The position numbers and the translations under genes are program-made. The notes beneath the pieces were generated by a model. The model was not told the origin of the DNA. It did no database searches and was given only the letters and a program-made list of their open reading frames with translations. A DNA stretch of 64,000 bases, taken from positions 12,026,501 to 12,090,500 of the forward strand of contig NC_134746.1 in assembly GCF_050436995.1 (NCBI RefSeq), given 5' to 3'. This DNA is from Anticarsia gemmatalis (Eukaryota > Arthropoda > Insecta > Lepidoptera > Erebidae). This document shows positions 32,814 to 45,655 of the stretch, piece after piece (the first letter of the stretch is position 1; each line of letters begins with the position of its first letter).

Positions 32814-35532
32814 TGCTTTTAATTAACTAAACAAAGGCACGTGGTACCAAAACGACAAGTAACTGTAACTACATTTTTCCTAACTTCAAACATATCAAAC
32901 TAATTACTTAACTCTAGCTTTCTATAAAACTTTTTTAACCTACAAGACCTCAATTAAACCGACGTTTACAAAGTGGTATTAAGCCAACACTCCATTAAAC
33001 GATAAGCGAGCTAAGACGAAAAAAATTGCGTGGATTTGTTGAATGATAAAGCCAGTGAAGTTTTACAGACGAATTAACGAGTCAACGAAATTTCTTTCGA
33101 AACTGTAATAAAATTTAGCTTGATTTTATTACGAATGTGACCCATTAAGAAGTCGTATTGTTATTGACATCGTTTAGGGAGTTTTAACTTTCACGTTGCT
33201 ATATGCAAGACGAATTGGTTTGATAAAATGATGGCTGTTCTTTTTATTACTAAGCATGTCATTGTATGAAATGGCTCTAATTAGGAGATTTTTATTTGTT
33301 TTGTCCTTATCCCACGTGGTCCACCACGAGGTCGACAAAGCATCTTTTTTTTCTCAAAAACCTGTGCTGCATGATGCTATTGCAACTGGTCATAAGGAAG
33401 AATCTAATTAGGAGATTACAGAATAGATATTATTATGAATATGGATATCCGTAATTGGCTATCGGATGTACAGCGTAATTAAATATCCGTATCTGAATTA
33501 ATTATCTAATTCAGTGTTTAACTACCTCAATTAGCCATTATCAAACATATGCAAACTTCCGGATTGGCGAAAATGTTCGTATCCGTAACCAAAACTATCA
33601 AACCTACATAAACCAATGTAAACCAATTTAACAATTGCGAAATGACTTCCGGAATTGAACAAAACAGATGGACGTAATACGTTATTATTACGTTATCCAA
33701 AAAATGATAATATCTTGTTGGGTCGTGTTATAAGAATGCACAAAGCAAAGCCCTTCTTATTCAGCTTTAATTGAGTAACAGTGCCAATTACTAGAGCTAT
33801 CTATAAATTTTATACATTTGCCTAGTGTATAGAATAACGGATATCTTATTATCGCATAACATAGCTTAGCTCATACTACAGCACCGCCTCAATACTAGTT
33901 ATTTTAGTTTAACGCGTGTTGCGAAAAACTAACGACCCGTAAAACGTACTACACTTTGACCTGGCGACTGAAAGCCACCCTGTGACGTCACTAGTTACTA
34001 CCCTACATGTACGTATTTAAATTCTAAATAAAAGTAAAGGAAAATGTTGGCAGCTCTTCTTGGTTGTATATTAAAATGTTTAGAAGTTAGATGAATATGA
34101 ATGTATTTCGTGTAGGATATGTTTTGCAATAAATAAAGCATATTTTTCTTTAAGCTTTCTAATCGTATCTTCAAAGGTTTGGAAAATGGATTTTCTCTTT
34201 ATTAGGCAAAAGTATATATCACTCACTTATTGTTATATTAATACGCTGGCAATAAGGAGGCGAAGCTGTTGTCTTAATTTTGAAAAAGTTGCTTCAGGTT
34301 ACACCAAATCCCGACTGTGGAAAATAATTAAATAGCTTTTTGGCCAACAGTCTTTCAGTAAATAATTATAATTCGTAGACTCAAACCAAAGTTTTAGTAT
34401 TGTTAAATGTAAACTTATTATTATGTCCTTACCACCACCGTACTTACTGACCACCGTATTTAGATCATAATTCCTCACATTTTTGCCATAACACGGGCTC
34501 CCATGGGTTCTTTAAACGAGCCGACATTACCCACTGCCCACAATTCCCAGTAGCACGGCGTGAGGAAGTAAGTGTTACATTAATGAATTATGCCCAAACA
34601 GCCTCGCTTCACTGGAAAACCCCTAATATTATTTATAATGCAAGGAAGAGAATTAGCGGGAATATACAATGTTTCTCTGAAGTATGTAAATTGCTTAGTA
34701 CTGTTGCTATGTGTAGATTTGAACTTAGTATTAGAAGTAAATTTAGTTGGAAATAGGAGTGCATGCCTCTGTTCTTCGAAACGTTTAATGTTTCATAAAC
34801 TACTGTTGCTCTCTCTCTCCCTCTCCTTCTCTCTCTTTCTTTGATACATAATTATTTCAACGTAAATGAACGGTATATTGTTCAGTAAGTTCACTGTTTA
34901 ATAGCACTATGTCTCCAATGTTTAATAAGGAAGAAATTGTTGTAAAAAATATGAAAATTCTGCGATTATTCTGCTGACTTGGGGTGTGGTTTCCGAAATT
35001 TCTAAACACAAAGATGGTTCTCGGGTGTAATTCATTTTGAAAGTTTTTTGAAAGGTTAACAATCAAAGGACGAATGTCGAATGTTTTAGGTATTGTACAC
35101 ATACAAAGCTTTAAATAACGCTTCCCAATTAAGCATGAATAAATATTTCCTATTATTTAAGCTGTTTATCACATTAACAGATAACAAATCAAACCAAGCA
35201 TTCACATTATTCCAATACATTATCAAAAAATCCTACACATAAATTCTAAAATCGCATGCCAACACCCCAACCCTCCGGAAATAACAGAACGGGACTAATT
35301 AATACACAGTAGTGATTTAATTTACCTAATCATCATGTTGAACGGCAATTATTATACGTTTCCGAGCGAACTGCGATTATCAGGCCAATTAGTGGCTACG
35401 GAAATGTGTAGTGTTATAAAAATGTTGTTAATTGCAAGCTTGCACGTGGTTTGTATGTTAGAAGTTGGGTGGATATTATTCTATTATTATTATTACATTG
35501 CAATGAGTTGATATAATCTGATAACTTAGTGA
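32814..35532. other. No gene recognised; CT-rich microsatellite at 34808-34842
   Basis: The 84-codon frame at 34590-34844 and the 81-codon minus-strand frame at 34857-35102 show no domain. A pyrimidine-rich CTCTCTCTCC run ends the first frame. A short GC-richer phrase near 33310-33335 (CCCACGTGGTCCACCACGAGG) is unassigned. Confidence 0.45.
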
Positions 35533-35537
35533 AAAGC

Positions 35538-35677
35538 CTTAGCATGCACATTTTATTTAGGTTATAAAGAACAAATTTGTGTATTTCCAAAATTAACCCT
35601 ACAACTTGTAAGAGAACCTCGGCATGCACATTTTATCTAGGTTATAAAGAACAAATTTGTGTATTTCCAAAATTAAC
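35538..35677 (+). repeat. Local direct duplication, period 80 bp
   Basis: The segment GCATGCACATTTTAT...CAAAATTAAC at 35542-35597 recurs at 35622-35677 with one substitution (TTTAGG versus CTAGG context). The shared length is about 56 bp and the offset exactly 80. The frames at 35414-35629 and 35577-35957 run through it and are not convincing genes. Confidence 0.85.
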
Positions 35678-38600
35678 AAACTGTATCAGAAAGGTAACCG
35701 TCAGCTGCATAACACTGCGGCTTATCCATGTTCAAAATTTCCAATTTTGTATACCTTCACTGGCCGCTAACCCTGCATACACGGTTCGCTTTAATACTAT
35801 TTCTATAATTAATATATACTTGATACTGTTTTTAAAGTCGCTTTTATGGCCAATTTCATTATCAATTTATAACAACATGCAAGAATGCAAAAACTTTGCT
35901 ACCATATTTATTTATTGTAAGTATATAATTATATGTATAAAGGAATTAAGGTGTTAATACGAAGAAGACAAGAATATATCACACAGTTACAATCATAGTC
36001 TAAAGCGACATTGAAAACACTTCAGCAAATCTGTCCCAGCATGATTTCTCCCTACGAAAATTGTATCCAAAGCTAACAAGACGTGAGCAAACAGCCTATA
36101 ATACTAATAACTTAAATAACTTCAGTAATATCAGTAAACAGCGTACATCAAACAGGGCCTATTTGAGCCGTGTAAATAAACGACTGTCAGCACAAGAAGT
36201 TCGCCTCCACTTCTTGTAACGACTTCGTTAGTATAGTCTGACTATTTAGTAAAGAACCTTGAAATGCACGATTGATATCTATGTTCAAAATAAGTTGTCG
36301 TAGCAAACAGGCTGCTGTCTGCGGGTAAACGACGTTATAATAGTCCGACTACTACAGTTGCCCGATTTACTCAAATTATAATTAATAATCCTTTGTATTT
36401 CTAATATAAAATACCCGTATCAATCAGACGATGGTAAACTTCACAAACCTGCGGGTCACTGAAGTTCTAAATATTTAATTTTGTATTCCTCCAACCACCG
36501 TGAACCTTCCATACATAGCTCACTAGTACTCCCTGCTAAATTGTTCGTCTATAATTATTAATTTGGCTTGGCTGCGCGACCCGCGTCTCGCATACAAAAC
36601 TCTTAGCTAAGTTGTCGGACTATAGTTCACAGTTTACGGCAGAACGTAGACTGTTTTAATTGAAATTTTAGGGTTAGTATAGTATGGTAAAGTTTCGATT
36701 GAATGGCTGCGTCAAAAGCAGGGTAGAATTTGTTAAATGAGGAAACTAAACGGCTAAAATTACATGACATTTACTTTAAGTCATTAGCAAAGCTATAAAG
36801 GTGATAAATAAAGGTTTCCTACTGATTTCTAGATATTTATAACAAATTATTGCCTCCTTTATATGTCTACCTAAGTGCATAAATGGACTTTTTTGGGAAT
36901 ATTTTGCCTGCACTTACATATCTGCCTAAAAGCCTACATTTTTGGAAGAAAATACTTACCAATATCGATTTCTGTGTTTAGCTCACCTCTAAATAATTTC
37001 ACCTTCATCAGTTCTAAAGCTTTCCGTGAAAGAAGTTCCGTAAGTTCTAAAATAAATTACATATTTTTGAAAATATTTCCTAAACCTAAAATTGTACCTA
37101 CCTACATTTAATTCAGGTAAAAGAAATATATTTCGACGTCCGTCTGGACACCCTTCCCTAAACTTTCTCAAGCAATAACTCTTACCTTTGCCTTTTACAT
37201 AAAAAGTCTAAACATCAACTATGCTCTTAAGCCCCTTTCGATCGCGATTCGTAGTCAAAGTTTCTCTTTTCAGCCTAAAACTTTGCTTATACAGAGTTTT
37301 TCCGCTATTACACGCTGTTCTGAACACGATGGCGGGTTGAGTCTTTTCAGCGAATGAATTTTCAGAACAACAAAACGTTTTTCTTATTAAAGTGTGTGTA
37401 AGGATATGTATAGGCATTTGTTAATATTTTTAGCAGTCCCGGCACTGATGATTTGGGTAAATGTTAATATTATCAATAGTAAATTCTTAAAAAATGCTGC
37501 CTATGTTTGATTCCTGATTTTCAACCACCTACATACAAATTTTCATCAAAATCTGTTCAGAAGGTAAGCGATGAAAGCGTATCAGACAGACATGTTCCTT
37601 CTTTTCAAAATTAAACCCCTTAGCGGTTCATATAGGAGTTGAAACTAAGCGACCGTCGCGTGTTGATGTATTTTTTAGGAATGTTTCAAAAATAAATAGC
37701 TTTCAGTCATCGATACAAAGGTTTTCTTTGTGTATGGAACGTAAAATATTCCCACTGTTGCAAATCTTTAAAACAGACCAATTTATTAAGTCTGACAGTT
37801 TTATTTTAAGCTGTTACTGTCCTCGCAGGGGTATAAATTTCGGAGAGACTAACAGTCGAGGCCATTGTGGCTTTATAAATCTGCAATACGAGTAAAAAAC
37901 AAAGGTGGTTAACTCGAAATACAACTATTTAAAATGCAGCCAAAATTAACACATATTTTTGTATTACGAGTTTATTCTGTGATACAATAATCTTGCATAG
38001 CTGACTGGCGTCGCTATGGCACAAATTTTCATCCCCTTTCTAGGTCTTTTCGTCTAAACTTTTGAGCTATCTCCATACTAAATCGTTGAAATGAAAATTG
38101 AAATTTCAAAGGTACAGACTTAAATATTAGCGCGGTTAGTAAAGATAGCAATAAATTCTTTAACATTTGGAGCCTGATGACTATACATGACTCGGTTAAA
38201 CGACTAACTAAATATAGCGGAAGACAAAACGACTAAAGCATGTACCATAATAATTTTATGTTCTTTATATTATACTACCAAACGAAAGAAATTACGAGAA
38301 CCTAGTAACCTTCAATAAAACATTTCAAAGGACAGGCTTCAAACAATTTGTATTCTACCTGAATCGTATGCAGATAAACTGTCTTATATACGAGATAAAA
38401 TGTCTTTATATTTCAAAGTGTGAACTGGGTGATATTGCTTACGTAACCAGGTACCTTTTACATACCAGCCACGGGAAGGAATATTGACGAACGGAATTTG
38501 ATAAAATATGCAGCGTTTCACGCGATATGATTTGAAAGAGGAATATTATGTGGAAAAGAGGTGTCTTTTTTTAAAAGACTTTGGAAATGAAGATGATTTT

Positions 38601-39575
38601 AGTATTGTAAATGTAGCAATCACACGATTTGATTTTTTACCCACACAAATACATAAGGGACATTGATAGATATTGCGTGTCTATCCTACCCTGTCAATGT
38701 TTGACGAATGTCAATGTCAATGTTTGACGTATATTGTCAAACATTTTAGCAGTAAGTTGATAAAAAAAGTTTCTGTTCCAAAATGTGTAGTTATTTGGAA
38801 ATAATAGAGTGTTTTCAGCATAGACTTTTATCTGTCATGAGCTATGGTAGTTCGTAAACAACTTAAAATATTTTAACTACCTACAGTTTACTAAAAAAAT
38901 AGCCTACAAAAGTGGTTGTGTCTAGGCAATATTTTCTTTTTTCTAATGGTGTTAAGATGTCCTGTATATATGTGAAGGTTTTTACTAGTACATAGAAGTT
39001 TTACTTCCTAATACATCAATAGGTAAGCTTGCTTTTATCACAGTACTAGGAACACAGAAGCAATCAGTGGGTGTATCAACACCTCTGCAATCCTGGAACT
39101 GAAACGAGATCTCAGATCTTATACAATAGAGTGCCATATCAAAGGCATACAAACACCTTCTAAGTCGTCCCAGGGCCGTGTCGGAAGCGCATCGTTTGAT
39201 ATAAACAGATTGTTGGGAGGAAAATAATAGGAACGTCTCTATAGTCCCTGAGGTTCAATAGCAGATCTTTATTACACTGAGATATAGAAGATATCGGTAT
39301 GAGAACGTGGTTTATTTGAGCTGTAAAAGAACAAGCGAGTTATCACTGTCTTACTTCTATAGTGTAACTATAATATTGCGAAGGTTCGGATGCGTGTTTA
39401 TGAGTCCGTAACGCCAAAATTACGGAAAAACTTGAACGAAGCAAAGTTTACTAATAAAACGCGATATTTCACCGTTAAATTATTTTGCTGAATTCAACTA
39501 AATCGTCATTATCATCGAGCGCAATACAAAAACATTTAAAGACTCTGACTGTTTTAAAAGAAAATAATACGAGTA
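35678..39575. other. No gene recognised; minor repeats only
   Basis: The frames at 36875-37111, 36989-37171 and 37208-37417 are unrecognised. Near 37505-37600, ATACAAATTTTCATCAAAATCTGTTCAG with GAAAGCGTATCAGACAGACA (in parts) is a worn middle piece of a Helitron. At about 38690-38745 the phrase GTCAATGTTTGACG is repeated twice with a partial third copy. The rest is AT-rich. Confidence 0.45.
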
Positions 39576-39579
39576 AGAA

Positions 39580-39695
39580 AATTAAAGCATAGTGCCCAAT
39601 AAGCACTTGGCCAGCGTGGTAGATTCAAGACCAAGCTTCTTCTTCCTCACGGCACCCTTGTTCAACAGTGGGACACTAACGGACTTAATATATTT
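39580..39695 (+). repeat. SINE fragment (family E)
   Basis: AAGCACTTGGCCAGCGTGGTAGATTCAAGACC...TTCAACAGTGGGACACTAACGG (in parts) is the 3' half of the SINE at 19815-20085. Confidence 0.75.
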
Positions 39696-41050
39696 TATTT
39701 TATAAAAGCAAGCACAAATATATCAAATAGAACATATTTATTCGAGACTCCGCTAATGTTTACCTTGATATCTTCAAAACGATTTCTGATAAATGTATTT
39801 TTAGAATTTACGCTCTTTAGATAATAAAATTAAATCTTTTGATGTTGCTACTAAATATATTTTAATTACCCGTCTATTCGCGGAACTATGGCGTCGGGTT
39901 CGTGTATAACTCTTAATAATTTTGCATGAATGTTGGAGATTTTGATACTTGGTATTGTTTTAGGATTCGTGAATATGTATACTACATGGTCATGAGTGAG
40001 TAAATAATGAGGAGAATAAAATAAATGAATGAATTCGCCCATGTTGCTTTTTCCAAAAGTTTGTGTTTTGGTTTTAGAAAAAAAAGATTTAAGAACTATG
40101 TTAATTGTTTTTACGTTTTAAAAGTTTGGATTAAATTTCTTTGTTTGTTGTATGTTAAACTAAGGATCTACTTCTCGAAACAAAGAATTAATGGAAACGT
40201 TTTCAACACGGGCTAACAGGAACTAGTATTAAATTAAACACAAAGGTCATTTTCTGTGTTAAAAAAAATTGAAACACAAGTACAGATTTATAAAAAACTA
40301 CACAATCTATTTACTTTATTTTAGCCTTGGATAAAATCAGGTAGCAGTGGGATACCTTTTAAAATACTCTGAATCATTTTTTTTCCTTTTTCTATTTGGG
40401 CTCCTGTTAGCCATTCAAGTACCAAAAATCACGAGCTCACTTAGACTTGTCTATCCTTCACATAGTGCCTATTACTTTTCAAAAAGAAACCGCTTCATAT
40501 AACAATATTTGCGAAGATCTTCAAAACAAACTGTAGTATATGTGGCGAATTTGTAGGCAAGTTCATCATTGATCACATCCAGAGAATTTTCAACTCTATA
40601 CGAACGTGATAAGGTTGATTTTTGAGAGGGGGAATTTGAGAAAATATTTGTCCCAGCCCCGTTTTGATATCGTAGCTATTTTCTATGATATTTCTCTGGC
40701 ATGTCAGCTTTTAGAAGTCTATATACGACTAACTGCTTATATTGTTATCTGAAGTATTGTGTAGGAGATAAATATTTATTCAAGGCTGTTTTAGGAAAAT
40801 TATTGGGCATTCTTGGCTGCTGTGACAAGGTCGTAGTTTTATTGTGGTTAACGATTGAGATAAAAAAGCCTTGGAGAAAGAAATATTCGTATGTTATCAG
40901 GGCGTCATCGACAATTTTCCATAGAAAGCTTTTACCGCTCATATAGCGTTTTTTTTTATTTGTTATCAAATATCATTATCCCAATGATCACTAGAGGAAG
41001 GAAGGAGCGTCTTTCAATGTAAATTATTAGTTATGACATCAAACTTACTT
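39696..41050. other. No gene recognised
   Basis: The small frames at 40025-40216, 40701-40946 and 40745-40969 have no recognisable domain. Confidence 0.5.
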
Positions 41051-41054
41051 ATTA

Positions 41055-41282
41055 TGTAGGTACAAAGACCTCCGAAGAGCAGTGGTTCTGGAGTTCGCCA
41101 CTACCAGTTCGGAGAAGGTTATGGGTTCGATTCCCACACGGACAAAATATTTAATTTTATATTCTCCACAAATAGTTCTTTCGATTTTGGTTGTAAGACT
41201 ATTGTGTCCGTTGTTTGTATGTTTGTAGAAGTCCCCACGATAGAAGAGCAATTCATAGTACGGGAGGTGTCTATTAGAATAA
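41055..41282 (+). repeat. tRNA-derived SINE (family F), best copy
   Basis: It has an A-box-like GAGCAGTGGTTCTGG near 41078 and a B box in GGGTTCGATTCCCACACGG near 41125. The body is AAATATTTAATTTTATATTCTCCAC...GTGTCCGTTGTTTGTATG...AAGTCCCCACGATAGAAGAGCAA (in parts). Related worn copies are at 50190-50335 and 63785-63990. The minus-strand frame 41045-41251 is a shadow. Confidence 0.75.
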
Positions 41283-42164
41283 ATAAAATTATACCTGAAA
41301 GTAGTGGTAATAATATATAATTGCTATCTTATCAGTTATCTAGTATCTACCGCATATAATGTATACTAGTGATCGTTACCTAGTTAGTTAATTGGTAATT
41401 GGATAGGTTGACGTGTGTTAATTACTCATATTATTGTATTACAATATGTGCTAAGTAATTTGCTTTGTGTGTTTAAGACAAGATAACATCAGGCTTCTAG
41501 ATGGGAAATAGATTTTAGCAGCGATATGAACATTGTACGTTATTTAAAAAAAGCAATTGGATGTATTTTTAGACACATTAAACTGTTACGTAATTTATGC
41601 CAGCGTTTGACGAAAGTCGTTCTACATTTGTTGAAAATTATAGAATAAAAATAATTGGTCTTTCCTACTATAAAGCTATCAGCTATCTAGGTATTAATTT
41701 ACTTATAATTAAAAAAAAAAAATTGTTTAGAAAAATATAATTTTATTATTAAAATCACGTAAGTATTTGTTTTGCCGTGTTTCAGCATGTAAATGCAAAC
41801 ATTATTGCTAATTAACACCTAAAATTCATACATAATACGTAAATATTCATCAAAGTATAATAAAAATATTATTACTCTATCAAAGGAAATACCTCTATAA
41901 TAAAGCTTTAAAACTGTGACGTCACACACTACCTGCAGGCTTTAACAAGCTGAAAGCTATGAAGCTTTTAGTACATTTTGTATTAAAGTTTATGTAATAC
42001 AGGTTACAGCATCGTGTACATAAAAGTATATGAAATATACGGACAGTTTGTAAAGTTTAAAAGGGTCGTTTAGATACGAAATGTAACGTATTTCTGTAGC
42101 AATTGAAATACATTTCAATACAGTTTTTAATGTGCAAACGTTTATCAAAAATTTTATATTAATA
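41283..42164. other. No gene or repeat recognised
   Basis: This is AT-rich DNA. Confidence 0.5.
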
Positions 42165-42607
42165 CTAGCTGACCCGTGCGGCTCCGCTCGCGTGAATGAT
42201 TTTTTTATACTAATACAAAGCTTAATTATTCCTTAACAACAAAATATGCTTTTTTTCACGAAAAATATTCCCAAAATTATTTATATCTCTTAATATAACG
42301 AAGTCGCGCTAACGCATATCCGCCATTAAAACCGTTGCCATGACAACGGAATGTTGTTAATTCAATGTCATTATAATATTGATTATTCGCGACTTCGGTG
42401 GCGAAACCTGAATTTTCCCGGGAAATGCGTCATTTTCCCGGGGTAAAAAGTAGCCTATGTCCTTTCCCGGGTATCAAACTATCTCCATACCAAATTTCAT
42501 GCAAATTGGTTCAGTAGTTTAGGCGTGATTGAGTAGCAGACAGACAGACAGACGGACAGACAGACAGACAGACAGAGTTACTTTCGCATTTGTAATATTA
42601 GTATGGA
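42165..42607 (-). mobile_element. Helitron (443 bp), full length
   Basis: On the minus strand it starts TCCATACTAATATTACAAATG at 42607 after A and ends GCACGGGTCAGCTAG at 42165 before T. A GTCTGTCTGTCTG tract (plus-strand 42538-42576, CAGA repeats) lies near the 5' end, with TGAACCAATTTGCATG next. The 3' terminal 15 bases match the Lep1 copies while the rest differs, so the two families share a 3' terminus. Confidence 0.88.
42538..42576. repeat. (CAGA)n microsatellite inside a Helitron
   Basis: It has about nine CAGA units with one CGGA interruption. Such tracts are a standing part of this Helitron family. Confidence 0.85.
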
Positions 42608-42807
42608 TTTGTCATTTTACAGGCTTGTTGTATCGATATATAGTCAATTAATTAACCTTCGTAATTCAGATTTTCTGACTTTTGCAAAAATAGGAAAACT
42701 AGAGAAATTTTCCATCATAATTTCCGTCGTAACTCATTTTCCGGTGCAAATATAGGGTAAGTACATTCAATAGTAGTTTTCCAAAAGAAAAACAACTCTT
42801 TAGAAAA

Positions 42808-43059
42808 TCTATACTAATATTATAAAGCTGAAGAGTTTGTTTGTTTGTTTGTTTGTTTGAACGCGCTAATCTCGGGAACTACTGGTCCGATTTGAAAAAT
42901 TCTTTCAGTGTTAGATAGCCCATTTATCGAGGAAGGCTATAGGCTATATATCATCACGCTACGACCAATAGGAGCAAAGTACCAGTGAAAAATGTTACAA
43001 AAACGGGGAAAATTATGATTCTCTTATGTGACGCAAGCGAAGTTGCGCGGGTCAGCTAG
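42808..43059 (+). mobile_element. Lep1-type Helitron, full length (252 bp)
   Basis: It starts TCTATACTAATATTATAAAG at 42808 after A and ends GGGTCAGCTAG at 43059 before T. The hairpin and GTTT tract are intact. It looks among the least mutated copies in the window. Confidence 0.9.
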
Positions 43060-44740
43060 TAAGAACATATTCTTAACAAAAAGGCATTGAAGTAACCGAT
43101 TCACTCGCTCCATTAAAAAGCAAATATAAACAGTTTAACACAAAGCGGCGAGATCAATGGCTTCAGAACTGGATTTATCCGGTAAACACCGGATCAGCCC
43201 GGCGACAACCGGCTCTGTTGATCCGTCTGTCTGCTCAATTAACTTCTGTATTATACGCGAGCATTGGAAATATTGCCTTTTATTTTATGAAGGAATTGTG
43301 TTTTTTAAACTTATGATAGTTGGGTTATTTTAGTGGACCATAAAAATTTGTTTTAACACTAACTACTAGAGTTCTACCACCAGATAAGAGCTCAAGAAAA
43401 AAAGCTGCAACGGCACTATTCACATGAAACCACATTTTGTCGCTGCGTCGTGGTGTGGTTGTGGTACGTGTAATCCAAGCCTAAACCTTAGCCACAGAAC
43501 AGACTTTCTATCGTATCGTCACGCGCACCAAGGTCTAAAATTAAATGGCTGGCCTGTTACGGCGTTAACGTTTCTTCCGAATAACAGAAGTTACCTGTTA
43601 GATTTTCCTGCATAGAATCCGAATATTTATACCTCTATCTATCACTACTAATCCAATATCGAAGCTATAAATAATTCTAGAAACCAAAGGGATCCGTTGC
43701 AAAACCAATATGCAGAATTTTTAACCCATTGGTCAGAATTTGAATCCGGTGTTTACATTTTTAAAGCGCATTCGTCAATATTCAGGAAATGTGTGGTGTG
43801 GCTTAGTCGGGGACAAAATCAAGCTTTAAATATTATTCTAAACAAACTTGAAGTTTGCGTCAAATTACTTTGTTTCTCGTAATATGGTAGCAAATCGCTA
43901 CAAGGAAATGAAGAAATAAAAAACAGAGCCGCGGGTTCCTATTCTTCGTCTCGCATGCACTCGGGTTGTTCTACAGTCATCACAAAACCAATTCATCACG
44001 AAAAAAGTATGTCTACTTAAATTCTTCACAATTTTCTTTGTCTTCTAATACATTAATGTAGCTTTCCTTAAGTTTAATCGCCTCCCGCAAGATTTATTCG
44101 AAACAAAAAGATAGTCTTCTCAAAAATGTAAAAGAAACATTTGTTTCCTCAACATTATAGTTGATGAAACAAGCCATTAGACCACACATGTCAAAAATTT
44201 CTTAGAAATAAGCCAAAGAACTTTGTCACAAGTTTACGAGGAAAGCAGCCGTTCGCAGAAGACATATGTAACACATTGGTCCTAATAAATCATCACTCGT
44301 AACTCCTGATTCTGAATATATTATGCTGAAAAAGTTTCTTCCACATTTGTAGGAAATCTTGTAATACGTCGTTGTTATAAAAACAGGCTGACTGACTGAT
44401 TATGTTACAATAAGACCAATAACCCCCGGTTTCTGAGTACATTTAGCGGTAGTTTATCTATTCAATAGCGTTTTTTTATACGAGTTTTGACACTATTGAA
44501 TATATACTTATGGATCTTCCCCAACAAAAATTCAAAGTAGTTGTTAAAGATCATCTCATTAAAAGGGGTTATTATAAAGTTGACGATTATTTAATGGATA
44601 CGCAACCCTGGGATTAGTTGCGCGTTCTACACAAATTAAGATTAAATATCTATTTATGTATACATATATACATCTTTGCATTGTATAAATATAAATCAGT
44701 AATTTAACTCTGTAACAGAGAGGTATCGCACGAGTCTCAG
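43060..44740. other. No gene recognised; GC-richer patch at 43145-43250
   Basis: The patch (GATTTATCCGGTAAACACCGG, CAGCCCGGCGACAACCGGC) stands out from its AT-rich neighbourhood and contains a small palindrome CCGGTaaaCACCGG. No gene can be assigned. The frames at 43424-43615, 43697-43882 and 44559-44813 are unrecognised. Confidence 0.45.
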
Positions 44741-44744
44741 TGGT

Positions 44745-45010
44745 ATTCATTATCTTTTTTTTTTTTTTTTTCTTGAAATGGTGGGCTCCCATGCCAGGGT
44801 TCGTCATGCTCACTAAAATGTCATTGCTTGCGGCGGCGCCGCGGCGTCGTGTGCCGGGTCACCCCCTTCCCTCTAATATGTGCGAAGGGGGTGATGGCTG
44901 GTCCATGCGTCATACTCGTGAACGGGTGCTGCTTGGGGTGACTGGTCGTCCTGGTTATGGCGAGTTTGCCAAAATTTTCAAGAAAATACATATAAATCAA
45001 TATAATTAAT
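44745..45010 (+). repeat. GC-rich repeat segment joined to a LINE 3' end
   Basis: After a T-run (44755-44771), a GC-rich block contains TTGCGGCGGCGCCGCGGCG, CCCCCTTCCCTCTAATATGTGCGAAGGGGGTGATGG (an inverted pair, CACCCCCTTCC/GAAGGGGGTG) and GTGACTGGTCGTCCTGG. It opens the 89-codon frame 44740-45009. I take it as the upstream part of the non-LTR insertion that ends at 45410, though it could be a separate repeat. Confidence 0.45.
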
Positions 45011-45014
45011 TCAT

Positions 45015-45410
45015 TGTGCCATAGTATGCTCTTGAGATGCCTCTTATGATTGCAATACTATCATTGTGTAGGTAGATGCTCCCAGCATGCTTCCAATACA
45101 CTTGTTATCGTGCTTACTAGCACCTTAATATTATATTGATTTAATTTAATTTATCTTATGATCAAAGTGTTTTCGGTGGTGTTGGTAGCAGCTCCTTACA
45201 TAATCAATGATTTATACCAGACATAATTATATTGTTAAAACCATTTGGCGATTAAAAAGAGTGGCCAAGAGTTTCTTGCCAGCTCTTCTCATTGGCCCTA
45301 CCTTCCGAACTGGCGGTAAATTCACTCTTTGTATCATTGACTATCATAAGTGTCAGCATTTGACCTATATGAATAAATGATTTGATTTTGATTTTTGATT
45401 TTATAAACTA
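45015..45410 (+). repeat. LINE 3' untranslated end with GATTTT-type tail
   Basis: The block AGAGTGGCCAAGAGTTTCTTGCC...CATTGGCCCTACCTTCCGAACTGGCGGTAAATTCACTC...ATCATTGAC followed by AATAAATGATTTGATTTTGATTTTTGATTT (in parts) is a common lepidopteran non-LTR 3' end. A related tail is at 22200-22300. Reverse transcriptase coding is absent (5'-truncated). Confidence 0.75.
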
Positions 45411-45489
45411 CTGCTAAATGTAACTCAGAAACCGGGGTAAGTCCAGTAATTTGACATTTTGCGTGGTAATTCTATAAATAAGGCAAATA

Positions 45490-45655
45490 ATTGGCTCTGT
45501 AGCGCGGTCGGTAGTGTATCCTACTGCTGACCAAGAGTTCCCAGATTCGATTCCCGTTTTGGTATGCGTTTCTAGATGGATGTCCAGCAACAAACGATAC
45601 AGGGTAGTAAAAATCTAGGCTTAATACAGCACAGATACCAACGAGCCAGGCTTAA
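45490..45655 (+). repeat. tRNA-derived SINE (family G), head portion
   Basis: An A-box-like GTAGCGCGGTCGGTAGTG near 45501 and a B box AGATTCGATTCCCG near 45543 are about 40 bases apart, the spacing of a tRNA promoter. This is the best preserved head of the family. The downstream body soon becomes unrecognisable. Confidence 0.7.

Noticed and set aside
38690..38745. Repeated GTCAATGTTTGACG as a possible operator array
   Set aside because: Only two to three imperfect copies in AT-rich DNA with no adjacent gene. It is probably a minor slippage repeat.
41078..41150. Possible tRNA gene (GGGTTCGATTCCC)
   Set aside because: The acceptor stem does not close, and the sequence continues into a SINE body shared with other copies.
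42538..42576. CAGA repeats considered as part of a CRISPR-like array
   Set aside because: It is a plain microsatellite within a Helitron, with no spacers, in a eukaryotic genome.
44740..45009. 89-codon frame with GC-rich coding-like composition
   Set aside because: It begins in a T-run and runs through a repeat block joined to a LINE tail. I see no independent evidence of a gene.
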